Assembly (NCBI GenBank): GCA_013813435.1
Contig: JACCRS010000060.1
Span: forward strand, 1 to 36,056
Length of the DNA: 36,056 nt
Direction of reading: 5' to 3'
Source of the DNA: Gemmatimonadales bacterium
GTDB lineage: Bacteria > Gemmatimonadota > Gemmatimonadetes > Gemmatimonadales > GWC2-71-9
How positions within the stretch are numbered: the stretch's first letter is position 1; the number at the start of each line of letters is the position of its first letter. This document shows, in pieces, positions 14,661 through 23,926 of this stretch. The notes beneath the pieces are model-generated. The model saw only the letters and a list, made by a program, of their open reading frames with translations. It did not search any database and was not told the origin of the DNA. The translations under genes and the position numbers were made by a program.

Positions 14661-14685
14661 CTTCACCTTCCCGTCCTTCCCGCCC
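14571..14685 (-). promoter_or_regulatory. Inverted repeat joining the dacB RBS to its signal-peptide codons
   Basis: Four 9-bp units (GGGAAGGGC, GGGTAGGAC, GGGAAGGGC, GGGAAGGAT; plus strand 14571-14606) encode the LPA repeats of the DacB signal peptide. Segment 14576-14595 is complementary, 19 of 20 positions, to 14666-14685. In the message the 14685-14666 arm is purine-rich and contains the ribosome binding site GGGAAGG five bases before ATG 14660. Pairing with codons 22-29 would enclose the start codon in a 70-nt loop and hide the RBS. A regulatory role is inferred. Confidence 0.6.
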
Positions 14686-14691
14686 TTTTCG

Positions 14692-15612
14692 TCAGTCATA
14701 CGCCACCCTCGGGTCAACCCGCGCGTAGAGCAGATCGGTCAGCAGGTTTACCAACACGAATACCAGGCTGAGGAAGAGTATGCTGCCCTGGATGGCGGGG
14801 AGATCGCGTTTGTCGATCGCGGTGAGGACGTAACGCCCGACCCCTGGCCAGGAGAAAATCGTCTCCGTCAGAATGGAGCCCGTGAGATAGCTGCCGAAAT
14901 CGAGCCCCAGGACCGTAACCACAGGCAGCAAGGCGTTTCGGAACCCGTGGGACAGGACCACTCGGCTCTGGCTCAGGCCTTTGGCGCGGGCGGTGCGAAT
15001 AAAGTCACTTTGCAGCACCTCCTGCATGGCTGCCCGGGTCATCCTTGAAAGGAAGGCAATGGAGCGCATACCCAGGGTTATCGCGGGCAGGATCAGATAG
15101 ACGGGGTTTGCCGATCCGGAGGGGGGGAGCCACCGCAAGTGTACCGCGAACACCAGAATCAGGATCAGCCCCACCCAGTATACCGGGAACGAAATGCCGA
15201 GGTAGGCCACAAACGTGGCGACTCTATCGGTCCAGGTTCCGGGACGCCAGGCGCCATAGATACCAACGCTGATGCCGATGACGGCCGCAAATAGCATCGC
15301 GGCACCGGCTAGCCGAAGCGTGGCGGGGAAGCGCTCGAGCAGGTCGTTCACGATTGGCCGGCGGGTGATGTAGCTGGTACCCAGATCGCCCCGTATTACG
15401 CCGCCTACGTAATGGCCGAACTGCCGGTAGAGTGGGTCATCGAGCCGCAGTTCGGCCCTTAGTCGTGCCAGTGTCTCGGCGTCCGCGCGCTCTCCGACCA
15501 TGGCCTGGACCGGGTCGCCGGGAGCCACGTAAAGAAGGAGAAAAGTGACCATCAGGACGCCGAGGAGAGTGGGAACGAGTAGCGCCAGGCGGGTTAGTAT
15601 GAACCGACTCAC
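14692..15612 (-). CDS. ABC transporter permease, DppB/OppB family
   Basis: A 306-residue inner-membrane permease of the dipeptide/oligopeptide type. It starts FILTRLALLVPTLLGVLMVTFLLL, the classic first helix, with LYVAPGDP and the periplasmic GDLGTSYITRRPIVNDLLERFPATLRL. The cytoplasmic EAA loop reads QSDFIRTARAKGLSQSRVVLSHGFRNALLPV. The C-terminus GSILTETIFSWPGVGRYVLTAIDKRDLPAIQG is also typical. About six membrane helices are visible. The GTG start at 15612 overlaps the oppA stop (GTGA). Normal systems also have a DppC permease and one or two ATPases; none is adjacent, dacB following instead. It must borrow them from elsewhere or be a remnant kept with oppA. Confidence 0.93.
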   Translation of the reverse strand: MSRFILTRLALLVPTLLGVLMVTFLLLYVAPGDPVQAMVGERADAETLARLRAELRLDDPLYRQFGHYVGGVIRGDLGTSYITRRPIVNDLLERFPATLRLAGAAMLFAAVIGISVGIYGAWRPGTWTDRVATFVAYLGISFPVYWVGLILILVFAVHLRWLPPSGSANPVYLILPAITLGMRSIAFLSRMTRAAMQEVLQSDFIRTARAKGLSQSRVVLSHGFRNALLPVVTVLGLDFGSYLTGSILTETIFSWPGVGRYVLTAIDKRDLPAIQGSILFLSLVFVLVNLLTDLLYARVDPRVAYD

Positions 15613-17141
15613 CGGGTTCGCTCCGCCTCCATCCAGCGTTGGCCGGTAAACACCAGGGGAAAACGCCAACCCTGGACATCACGCTGGCTGGCCCACACGT
15701 CCACCGGAAACCAGAGGAAGATCCATGGCGCCAGATCAAACACGCGGGCATCGATCTCTCGCGACAGCCGGCCCTTCTCTGCCTCATCAGTGGTGGCGCG
15801 CGCGCGCAGGATCATAGAGTCCAGCGATGCATTAGAGAGAAAGGCGTAATTTCCGCCTGGCCCCTTGTTCCGCGAATGAAAGAGTGGGTAGTTGAAATTC
15901 TCGGGATCGGGATAGTCGGCCCACCAGTCGGTCAGGAAGAGGTCGGCTTCACCGTTCCTCACTGCGGCGCGAGCACTCGAGGCATCGCGCTCTACGATCT
16001 CCGCCCGAATCCCCACCTCGGCCAGGTTCTGCTGGATGGACTGCGCCAATCGAGCCAGCTCTGCACGTTGAGTCCGCCAGAGCCGTATCGAGAAGCCATT
16101 CGGGTGTCCGGCCTCCGACAGCAGCTGCCTCGCCTTCGCGGGATCATAGCCATAAGGAGCCCGGGTGGAGTCATAACCCAGGATGCCTGGCGGAACGGCG
16201 CCGGCGGCCAGCACTCCCCGGTCGGACATTACTGTGGCAAGGAGGGTTGGTACGTCAACCGCATGGTTCAACGCGCGGCGAACTCTCACGTCCTTGAGAG
16301 GACCGCGGGTGGTATTGATGGCCACATAGAGATCCTTCAGCCCCGGACGCCTTTGCAGCTCGTTGGCATGGCCCTGCTCCCACCGCCGGGTCTCACCCAG
16401 GGGCACCTCGACTACGCTCAGTTGGCCAGCCTCGTACTCGGCAGCCTGGGTCAGCGGCTCGGGGATGATTCGGATTCTGAGACTGTCGGCCTTAGGCGCA
16501 CCACCCCAATATCCCTCGTTCTTGGTCAGCACGATCGCGTCATCATGGGACCAGGAGACGAACTTCCAGGGGCCGCTTCCTATTGGACGCTGATCGAAGT
16601 CGGAGGGAGTTGGGGTGGGGACGATGGCCGCCACCGGCATCGCCAGCAGTTTGGGGAAGACGTTAAGTGGCTCCTCGAGAGTCAGGATCAGTGTGGAGTC
16701 ACCGCGCACCACGATCCCTGGAACTTCCTTGCCCTCGCCGGCCGAATAGGAGCGTGCCCCCTGGATGGGGTACAGTGGCCAGTTCCGCCCTCCGGTGCTG
16801 CCCGGCGCCAGAGCACGAAGCATAGAGGCGCGCACATCCTGCGCTTTGATCGGCCGGCCATCGTGGAAGGTGGCGTCCTGCCGCAGATGGAAGGTGTAAG
16901 TTCGGCCGGCCGCATCCGTCTCCCATGAGCGGGCTAGACCCGGCTTCAACTGGGCGTCGGCATCGAACTGGGTCAGGTTATCGAACAGCAGCGAAACGAC
17001 CTCGCCGGTTGGCACGTCGGTGGAAAGCGCCGGGTCCAGCGAGCGGGGATCGTAACTGAAGTAATAATTGAGCGTACCATCGCTTCCCTGATCACCACAG
17101 GCAGAGAGTACCAGAGCCGTGGTAAGAAGAATTCGGCGCAT
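15609..17141 (-). CDS. Peptide-binding lipoprotein of an ABC transporter (SBP_bac_5)
   Basis: A 510-residue family 5 solute-binding protein (OppA/DppA type). MRRILLTTALVLSAC is a lipoprotein signal with lipobox LSAC, Cys15. Family stretches include DPALSTDVPTGEVVSLLFDNLTQFDADAQLKPGLARSWE (31-69 region), TFHLRQDATFHDGRPIKAQDV, PIGSGPWKF, GYWGG, DVRVRRALNHAVD and YGYDPAKARQLLSEAG. It would capture peptides, possibly murein peptides, outside the inner membrane and feed the OppB permease encoded next with a 4-bp overlap. ATG 17141 is chosen since it starts the signal peptide; an upstream frame to 17198 lacks one. Ligand is not predictable. Confidence 0.93.
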   Translation of the reverse strand: MRRILLTTALVLSACGDQGSDGTLNYYFSYDPRSLDPALSTDVPTGEVVSLLFDNLTQFDADAQLKPGLARSWETDAAGRTYTFHLRQDATFHDGRPIKAQDVRASMLRALAPGSTGGRNWPLYPIQGARSYSAGEGKEVPGIVVRGDSTLILTLEEPLNVFPKLLAMPVAAIVPTPTPSDFDQRPIGSGPWKFVSWSHDDAIVLTKNEGYWGGAPKADSLRIRIIPEPLTQAAEYEAGQLSVVEVPLGETRRWEQGHANELQRRPGLKDLYVAINTTRGPLKDVRVRRALNHAVDVPTLLATVMSDRGVLAAGAVPPGILGYDSTRAPYGYDPAKARQLLSEAGHPNGFSIRLWRTQRAELARLAQSIQQNLAEVGIRAEIVERDASSARAAVRNGEADLFLTDWWADYPDPENFNYPLFHSRNKGPGGNYAFLSNASLDSMILRARATTDEAEKGRLSREIDARVFDLAPWIFLWFPVDVWASQRDVQGWRFPLVFTGQRWMEAERTR

Positions 17142-17244
17142 TGGTCTGCCATTCAGAGGACAGGTGGCAGGAAAAAACAACGAAGGTCCATTGGGCACGG
17201 GCGGAACCGCCTTGCCGGCCCACTACCCCGCTGCCTCCTGAACG

Positions 17245-17269
17245 TTGACACAACGATGTAAGGTGGTCA
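17245..17269. promoter_or_regulatory. TTGAC-N15-GTCAA inverted repeat between divergent oppA and tamA
   Basis: TTGACA (17245-17250) and the inverted TTGACC (minus strand, 17270-17265 region) form a dyad in the 270-bp gap 17142-17411 between two divergent transcripts. Each half resembles a -35 box, but no good -10 hexamer is found 16-18 bp away on either strand. It may be an operator or a pair of weak promoters. Nothing else in the gap is recognised. Confidence 0.35.
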
Positions 17270-17411
17270 AACTACCGGGCTTACAGCACGCCGTCAATCG
17301 GCTCACGGGCCCGGTGGGCGAAAGATCCTCCTCCCAGGAGTGTCGCATTTCATCTCGCCTGCCGCAGCCCTGTGGCTGCCCCTCGACCAAGAGAAGCTTG
17401 TCCTCTCTCGG

Positions 17412-19538
17412 ATGCCAGTGACCCGCGTCGTCCGGCTTACCCTGTTGCTGACGGCTCTTACTTCCTTAGCGCCGATTGCGGCGCAAGAGAGTCAGTTGGT
17501 CGTGCGCCGGCTCGAGTTCAGCGGAAACAACGCCATTCCCGATGAAGTACTTGCCAGCGCCATCTCCACCACAAATTCCAGCTGGTTCGCCCGCAGTGGT
17601 CTCGTGCGGTGGCTCGGGCTGGGAGCCAAGCGGTATTTCGATCCTCAGGACTTCCGCCGGGACGTGGTGCGGTTGGGGGTCCTGTATAAGCGGAGCGGGT
17701 ACTATGAGGCGGCGATAGATACGCTGGTCCGGCGTACGCCCGAAGACGTGTACATTACGTTCACCATCAACGAAGGCCAACCGATCGTCGTCACCTCGTT
17801 CAGCGTCACCGGCTTGGACTCACTGCGGGAGCGCTGGCGCGAGCTGGCGCTGCAGGACCTGCCGTTGCAGCAGGGTGACCCGTTCAACCGTTACGCTATG
17901 CAGGCCAGTGCCGACACCATAACTCGCCGGCTTCACGATCACGGCTATCCCTCGGCCACCGTGTTTACCGGCTTCGAGGCGAACACGCCGGCGCGGACCG
18001 CCTCAGTGGCGCTCGAGGTGGCACCCGGGAGCCGGGTCTCCATAGGGCGGATTACGGTGGTCGGAGCCCAGCGGATCGACTCCTCCCTGGTACGCAAGTT
18101 GTTGGTGGCTCGTCCGGGGAGGAGATATTCCCAGGAGGAGCTCTTCCAGAGCCAACGAAATCTGTACGAGTCGGACCTCTTCCGATTCGTCTCGGTCAAC
18201 ATCGACTCTGCCAAGTTCCAGCCGAATTCTGATTCGGTGCCCCTGCTGGTACAGGTCAACGAGGGGAAGCGCCGCCGGGTACGGGGCGGGCTGGGCTACG
18301 CCACCAACGACTGCTTCCGCGGCTCGCTGGGCTGGACGTCAAGGGATTTCCTGGGTGGTGGCCGGATTCTCGATCTAACCAGCCGGATCTCGAAGGTCGG
18401 AGTCGGGGCGCCGTTGGACTGGGGCCTCGCCGACAACATCTGTGGGGCTTCGCGCGACGATAGCGTCGGATCGGCCAAGGCGAACTTCTACCTCGGAGCG
18501 TCGGTACGGCGACCCGCTTTCCTGTCGCCCAACAACGCGATCACCTTCTCCGTATTCGGCGAACGCCGCTCCGAGTACAAGGTGTACCTCCGGCAGGAAA
18601 CCGGCGCCAGCATTGCCTTGACGCGCACCACGCCTCGCCGGCGCAGCCCGTTGTCGCTCACGTACACCGTATCCTATGGCCGCACCGAGGCGACGGCCCA
18701 GAGTTTCTGCTCCTTCTTCAATGCCTGCACCGCGGACGTCATCGAGCCGCTGAGACAGAACCGCGTGCTGGCAACCATCACCGCATCAGGGAACTTCCCC
18801 CGGGTGAATAGTCAGATCGATCCTACCAGGGGTTCGATCGCATCGCTCGAGCTCACCCACAGCTCAACCTATATCGGCTCCTCGTACCTCCAGCAGTTCA
18901 CCCGCTTCGTGGGCGGTATGTCCTGGTACCGGCCCCTCTCCCGGAATACCGTACTGAGCTGGCGGGTAAGAGGGGGGGCGATCTTCTCTCCTACGCTCGA
19001 CGTGGCTTCGGGGACGGGTGCGTTCATCCCGCCGGAGCAACGATTCTACGCTGGAGGGTCCAACGATGTGCGGGGGTTCGACCGGAACGAGCTGGGGCCG
19101 GTGGTGTACGTAGTTCCTCAGAGCCATGTGGACACGGCCAGCGCGCGCGGTCGAGCGATCGATCCCGATTCGGTGCGCGTCGCGGCCACTGGAGGGAACA
19201 CCCTTGCTATCGCAAACGTCGAGCTGCGGGTGCCCTCGCCCATTCTGAGCTCGCGGCTGCGGCTGGCGGCGTTCGTCGATGCGGGGGGCGTATGGCAGCG
19301 CGGCCCTAATGAACGCACCGCCGTGATCCGGGTGACCCCGGGGGTGGGTCTTCGGGTGGCTACCCCCCTCGGGCCGGCGCGCCTCGATGTTGCCTATAAC
19401 CCATACCGGCTGCAGCCAGGAGCACTCTTTCAGTTCGACCGGTCGGGCAATCTGCTGCCGGTCGATGGGCAAGGCTCCTACGTCCTGCCCCGAAGCAGAA
19501 AGTTTGCCATCCACATTGCAATCGGGCAGCCATTCTGA
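17412..19538 (+). CDS. tamA: Omp85/BamA-family outer membrane protein, TamA-like
   Basis: A 708-residue Omp85 protein. MPVTRVVRLTLLLTALTSLA with APIAAQES is a Sec signal peptide. At least three POTRA-type repeats follow, for example VRRLEFSGNNAIPDEVLASAI, PIVVTSFSVTGLDSL and ISIGRITVVGAQRIDSSLVRKLL, each with the beta-alpha-alpha-beta-beta pattern. The C-terminal half is the bacterial surface antigen barrel, with FLGGGRILDLTSRIS, RFYAGGSNDVRGFDRNELGP (the RGF motif of strand/loop 6) and a final strand ending in FAIHIAIGQPF with C-terminal Phe. TamA works with TamB in moving lipids or inserting proteins at the outer membrane; tamB follows with a 1-bp overlap. The ATG at 17412 is chosen over a GTG at 17340 because it starts the signal peptide; no strong RBS supports either. 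Confidence 0.9.
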   Translation: MPVTRVVRLTLLLTALTSLAPIAAQESQLVVRRLEFSGNNAIPDEVLASAISTTNSSWFARSGLVRWLGLGAKRYFDPQDFRRDVVRLGVLYKRSGYYEAAIDTLVRRTPEDVYITFTINEGQPIVVTSFSVTGLDSLRERWRELALQDLPLQQGDPFNRYAMQASADTITRRLHDHGYPSATVFTGFEANTPARTASVALEVAPGSRVSIGRITVVGAQRIDSSLVRKLLVARPGRRYSQEELFQSQRNLYESDLFRFVSVNIDSAKFQPNSDSVPLLVQVNEGKRRRVRGGLGYATNDCFRGSLGWTSRDFLGGGRILDLTSRISKVGVGAPLDWGLADNICGASRDDSVGSAKANFYLGASVRRPAFLSPNNAITFSVFGERRSEYKVYLRQETGASIALTRTTPRRRSPLSLTYTVSYGRTEATAQSFCSFFNACTADVIEPLRQNRVLATITASGNFPRVNSQIDPTRGSIASLELTHSSTYIGSSYLQQFTRFVGGMSWYRPLSRNTVLSWRVRGGAIFSPTLDVASGTGAFIPPEQRFYAGGSNDVRGFDRNELGPVVYVVPQSHVDTASARGRAIDPDSVRVAATGGNTLAIANVELRVPSPILSSRLRLAAFVDAGGVWQRGPNERTAVIRVTPGVGLRVATPLGPARLDVAYNPYRLQPGALFQFDRSGNLLPVDGQGSYVLPRSRKFAIHIAIGQPF

Positions 19539-22500
19539 TGCGGCGCCACCTTGCCCGGTTCCTATTTGTTTTTGTGATCGGCACCGCCGCCATGATTCTC
19601 GGAGTGGTGACCTCGATGACGCTCACCCCCCCGGGCCGGGACCTGCTGGCCCGAACGGTGTCGAGAGCACTCGACCGCATTGTGACGGGGCAGGTTCGAG
19701 TGGGCGCAATTTCGGGCTCGTTTCTCTATGACCTCACGCTGGAAAACCTGGTGGTGCGTGACACCAGCGGCGAGCTGCTCGTGGATTTGCCCCGCGTGCG
19801 GGTGGCCTATCGGCTGCCGAACTTGATCGCCGGCCAGGTGGTGCTCAGCGCCATGCAGCTGGAGCGTCCCACCATCCAGCTGATCAAGCACCGCAACGGC
19901 AGGATGAATTACGAAGAGGTGCTCGGCATAGGAAAGGGGTCGAAAGGCGGTCCGTCACCTCTGGTCGAGTTCCATAACGTCAAGATGAATGAGGGAACTC
20001 TTCGCATTGCCCTGCCGTGGAATGCGCCCCGTTCCGCCATTACCGAAAGCAGTGTCGATTCCGCGCTTCGGGCTGAACGAGCCAAACCGGGACGAATCAT
20101 CGACGAAAGCCGCGAAGGACTACGTCGGGTGATCATACTGGCCGATCTTGCCACCCAAGCCTCGCGTCTCCGAATTGCCACACCCGACCGAAAGCCGTTC
20201 ACCATCGACCTCGACTCTCTGGCGACGCGGGTCAACGACCCTGGAGTAACACTCCGGGACGCGGCAGGCCGAGTCCGGATCCGGGGCGACAGCGCTGTAT
20301 TCAGTTTGTCCCGCGGAGCGTTGCCTGATACCCGGTTCTCCGGTGGAGGAGCCGTGACCTGGCCGCGTGACACCATCCTCTTCGATTTCCAGGTCATCGC
20401 GCCGAGAGTGAATCTTGAGGACCTCCGTTGGGTTTCCCCCCATTTTCCCGCAATGGCCGGACAAGGAGTGCTGACCGCGCGCTCCGAGACCGGGGTCCGG
20501 ACCGCATACGACATACGCGACCTGCACCTGGCTGGCCTGCTCGGCCGGGTCGACGGCGAGCTGGTGACCTTCACCGATCGCCGGCGCGGACTCGGCGTGC
20601 GCGACATGAATCTCAGGTTGACGCAGCTGGACCTCGATGCGGTGCGACCGTATCTCGATACCCTTCCATTCGATGGCACCGTCACCGGCAAGCTGGCCGG
20701 CTCCGGGTTCCTCAACGCGCTCGATATCGGTATCGAGTGGGCATTCCGTGATGCGGCGGTGCCGGGCAAACCGCTCAGTACCATCGCGGGGGACGGTGGG
20801 GTGGGCGCCTCACGCGACAGCGGGCTCACCTTCACCGAATTTGGTCTGAGGCAGTCAGACATCGATCTGCGCACGGTTCGTCGGATAGCTCCCGCCGTAA
20901 TTCTGGAGGGACGTATCACCGCGGTCGGCACGCTGAACGGTCCGCTCCGCAACATCCGTTTCAATGGGACAGCACAGCATCAGGACATGGACCGCCCTCC
21001 CAGCCAGCTGGAAGGGACGGTGCACCTGGACACCAGGTCTGACGTTCTCGGACTCAACACCGATGTCCTGCTCGACCCGCTCTCGTTCGACGGAATCCGG
21101 CGGGCCTTCCCGTCGCTAGAAACGCGGGGCGAGCTGCGGGGGCCGTTCCAGAGCCGGGGCACACTGGAGCGGTTGGCGTTAGATGCCACGCTGACCGGTC
21201 AGCTTGGATCCGTGGAAGCCCACGGCATCGCCACCTTGAGACCGCCACGCTGGGGCGCCGAGAATCTGCTCCTGCGGTTCTCCCGTTTGGACCTTGCCGC
21301 GCTTACCGGCCGCGACTTGCCGACGCGCCTGGAAGGCGAGGTACTGGTTACCGGCACCATCGATTCCCTGAGCGCACCGGAGGGCGAGATCAAGCTGGCG
21401 CTGTCCAGCAGCAGGATCAGGGAGTGGACCCTGGACAGCGTCTTCGCCGTTGCCGGGCTGCATGACAGCCTGATCCGTCTCGACACGGCGTACGCCGTCT
21501 GGAAGGGGGCCCGCGTTGGCGGGTCCGGTACCCTGGGCTGGAGTGGGAGTCATGCCGGGCGGATGTCTTTCGCGTTAGCGGCCGACAGCCTGATCGCCTT
21601 CGACTCCCTGCTGCTTGCAACAACTGGACAGACCCGCGATCTGGGCCCCGACAGCCGTCCACTGGGGGGAACCGCTCAAGCTACGGTTCAGCTCTCCGGC
21701 AATCTCGACACGCTCGAGGCCGCCGGCGACCTCCTCATCGAAGATCTCGAATGGCAGAGCATCCGCTCGCCCCGCGTCACCGGTGCGTTCAGCTGGATCG
21801 GCGGCACCCGGCCTCAGCTTACTGCGTCCGTGGGTTCGGACTCGCTTACCGCGCAGAACTGGATCTTCAGCCGTTTGGCAGCCCAGGCGCGCGGTTGGGC
21901 GGATTCACTCGAGTGGAACGCAGGGACGGGCATCGGTCCCGACATCCGTGCAGATGCGGCGGGGCGCTGGTGGCAACGTGGTGAAACGAAGGTTGCCATG
22001 TTCGACAGTCTGACATTCGCGCTCCCCGCTCGTCGCTATCGCCTCGACGAATCATTTGCCGTCACCCTGAGCGATTCCGCCCCCGATGTCAGCCCACTCA
22101 CAATCCGGGCTCAGGACGGTTCCGGCATCATTCAGGTGGCCGGTCGGGTGCCGGGATCGTCTCCCGGCTCCCTGTTGGTGCGGGTGACCGGGCTCGATCT
22201 CCACGACGCCTACGGGCTGCTGCGGCGGGATACACTCGGTGTAGCGGGAGAGCTGGGTCTGGATATGAGGGTGGGAGGAACGGCGCAGATGCCGACGCTC
22301 CGTGGCACGGCCACTCTGGACAGAGGAAGATTCGGCGATTTTCAGGCGCCGTTTCTTCAGGGCGTGGTGGACTACGCCAACCGCCGCCTCGAGACTGACC
22401 TCCTTCTGTGGCGCACTGGGGAGAACGTTCTGGACGTAGGGGCCACGCTCCCACTGGACCTCGGGCTGCGGGGCGTGGTCGAGCGTCAGGTGGACGGTCC

Positions 22501-23923
22501 CCTGTCGGTGCATGCCCAGGGTGACAGCGTGGATCTCGCCATTCTGGAGGCGTTGACACCGGGGGTTAGACAGGTGAGCGGCGTCCTGGCCACCGACGTA
22601 AATGTCACTGGTACCTGGGAAGCCCCCCGCCTAACGGGAGCAGTAGAAATCCGGGACGGCGGCATGACGGTTCCCGGCCTGGGAGTGCGGTTCAGCCAGG
22701 TGCAGGGCCGGGCCATGTTCCAAGGAGACTCGCTGGTGCTCGACAACGTTGCTCTGGCCAGCGGTGGCGGCACCCTGGGTGTCACCGGCTCTATTCGGCT
22801 GGAGGATCTAGCACGCCCGGTGCTCAACCTCGGCTTCAGGGCCAATGATTTCCGGGCGATCGACGTGCGAGACTTCCTCACTCTCGATGCCACCGGTGGC
22901 CTGCAGCTTCGGGGGCCTTTCTTCAGATCAACTCTGAGTGGCAGTCTCACTGCTAACAGCGGCGTGCTCTACTTTGCCGACCTGGTCACCAAGCGGATCA
23001 TCGACCTCGAGGATCCCACCATCGCTGACCTGGTAGATACCACCCTACTCCGAAGGGAAGACCTCGGAGCCAAGTTCCAGAATCGTTTTCTCGATTCGCT
23101 GACGATCACCAACCTCGGCGTTGAGATGGGTACCGACGTGTGGCTCCGGTCGGCCGAGGCCAACATTCAACTGACGGGGCAGGCACAGCTCAGCAAGACC
23201 CGTCAAGCCTATACCCCGTCGGGGACGCTGGAGGCGGTTCGAGGCAGCTACACCTTGAAGATCGGGCCTGTCACGCGGGACTTCACGGTCGAGCGGGGAA
23301 CGGTGCGCTACTTTGGCGACCTCAACGCCGCGCTCGACATTCGGGCCAGTCATGTGGTGCGCGCGGTTCGGGGCGAGGAGCTCCCGGTTATCGCGGTCAT
23401 TACCGGCACACTGTACGCGCCGAAAGTCACCCTGGAGAGCACGTTCAATCCCCCGATCTCGGAGACTGACCTGGTCTCCTACCTGGTGACCGGCTATCCC
23501 GCCAACGAAGCCACGCGGCTTGGGTTTAGCAACGCGCTCGAGACCGGCTTGTCTTACTTCTCCAGCGCTCTATCCAGCGAGCTCGAGCGGGCCCTGATCC
23601 AGGACATCGGGATCCCGCTCGATCTCATCGAAATCCGCCCGGGTGTATCGCAGGGGAGCGGCAGCACTCTCACCCAGGTTGCCGCAGGCTGGCAGCTGGG
23701 CAGTAAGACCTTCCTCCGGTTCAATGCCGGATTCTGTCCCGAAAATCTGAGCCAGTTCACCTATAGCAACCTTGGGGCAAGCCTGGAGTTCAGGTTCAGC
23801 AAGGAGTGGAGGCTCCAGACCAGCGTTGAGCCGAGCCTTCAGTCGTGCCATCAGGACTTCGGCATCACGACCACCAACCCCTACCAGATCGGTGCCGATA
23901 TCCGTTGGGAACGGGAGTTCTAA
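19538..23923 (+). CDS. tamB: Translocation and assembly module protein TamB (AsmA-like/DUF490)
   Basis: A 1461-residue bridge-like protein. It has one N-terminal membrane helix (FLFVFVIGTAAMILGVVTSMTL, ~8-28) and a very long repetitive beta-rich body with many short strand pairs, as expected for the groove of AsmA-type proteins. The C-terminal TamB domain includes LEAVRGSYTLKIGPVTRDFTVERGTVRYFGDLNAALDI, SETDLVSYLVTGYP and a terminal stretch SKTFLRFNAGFCPENLSQFTYSNLGASLEFRF. Length matches long TamB homologs. Its ATG overlaps the tamA TGA (TGATG), so the pair is coupled. Together they would span the periplasm and pass phospholipids or outer-membrane proteins; the function is family knowledge, not shown here. 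Confidence 0.93.
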   Translation: MRRHLARFLFVFVIGTAAMILGVVTSMTLTPPGRDLLARTVSRALDRIVTGQVRVGAISGSFLYDLTLENLVVRDTSGELLVDLPRVRVAYRLPNLIAGQVVLSAMQLERPTIQLIKHRNGRMNYEEVLGIGKGSKGGPSPLVEFHNVKMNEGTLRIALPWNAPRSAITESSVDSALRAERAKPGRIIDESREGLRRVIILADLATQASRLRIATPDRKPFTIDLDSLATRVNDPGVTLRDAAGRVRIRGDSAVFSLSRGALPDTRFSGGGAVTWPRDTILFDFQVIAPRVNLEDLRWVSPHFPAMAGQGVLTARSETGVRTAYDIRDLHLAGLLGRVDGELVTFTDRRRGLGVRDMNLRLTQLDLDAVRPYLDTLPFDGTVTGKLAGSGFLNALDIGIEWAFRDAAVPGKPLSTIAGDGGVGASRDSGLTFTEFGLRQSDIDLRTVRRIAPAVILEGRITAVGTLNGPLRNIRFNGTAQHQDMDRPPSQLEGTVHLDTRSDVLGLNTDVLLDPLSFDGIRRAFPSLETRGELRGPFQSRGTLERLALDATLTGQLGSVEAHGIATLRPPRWGAENLLLRFSRLDLAALTGRDLPTRLEGEVLVTGTIDSLSAPEGEIKLALSSSRIREWTLDSVFAVAGLHDSLIRLDTAYAVWKGARVGGSGTLGWSGSHAGRMSFALAADSLIAFDSLLLATTGQTRDLGPDSRPLGGTAQATVQLSGNLDTLEAAGDLLIEDLEWQSIRSPRVTGAFSWIGGTRPQLTASVGSDSLTAQNWIFSRLAAQARGWADSLEWNAGTGIGPDIRADAAGRWWQRGETKVAMFDSLTFALPARRYRLDESFAVTLSDSAPDVSPLTIRAQDGSGIIQVAGRVPGSSPGSLLVRVTGLDLHDAYGLLRRDTLGVAGELGLDMRVGGTAQMPTLRGTATLDRGRFGDFQAPFLQGVVDYANRRLETDLLLWRTGENVLDVGATLPLDLGLRGVVERQVDGPLSVHAQGDSVDLAILEALTPGVRQVSGVLATDVNVTGTWEAPRLTGAVEIRDGGMTVPGLGVRFSQVQGRAMFQGDSLVLDNVALASGGGTLGVTGSIRLEDLARPVLNLGFRANDFRAIDVRDFLTLDATGGLQLRGPFFRSTLSGSLTANSGVLYFADLVTKRIIDLEDPTIADLVDTTLLRREDLGAKFQNRFLDSLTITNLGVEMGTDVWLRSAEANIQLTGQAQLSKTRQAYTPSGTLEAVRGSYTLKIGPVTRDFTVERGTVRYFGDLNAALDIRASHVVRAVRGEELPVIAVITGTLYAPKVTLESTFNPPISETDLVSYLVTGYPANEATRLGFSNALETGLSYFSSALSSELERALIQDIGIPLDLIEIRPGVSQGSGSTLTQVAAGWQLGSKTFLRFNAGFCPENLSQFTYSNLGASLEFRFSKEWRLQTSVEPSLQSCHQDFGITTTNPYQIGADIRWEREF

Positions 23924-23926
23924 GGC

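Noticed and set aside
15639-16928. Long plus-strand frame of 429 codons opposite oppA
   Set aside because: It is the complement of a clearly conserved solute-binding protein, and its translation shows no domain or sensible composition.
19909-20964. Minus-strand 351-codon frame opposite tamB
   Set aside because: Arg/Ser/Pro-rich antisense frame typical of GC-rich coding DNA; tamB on the plus strand is well supported.
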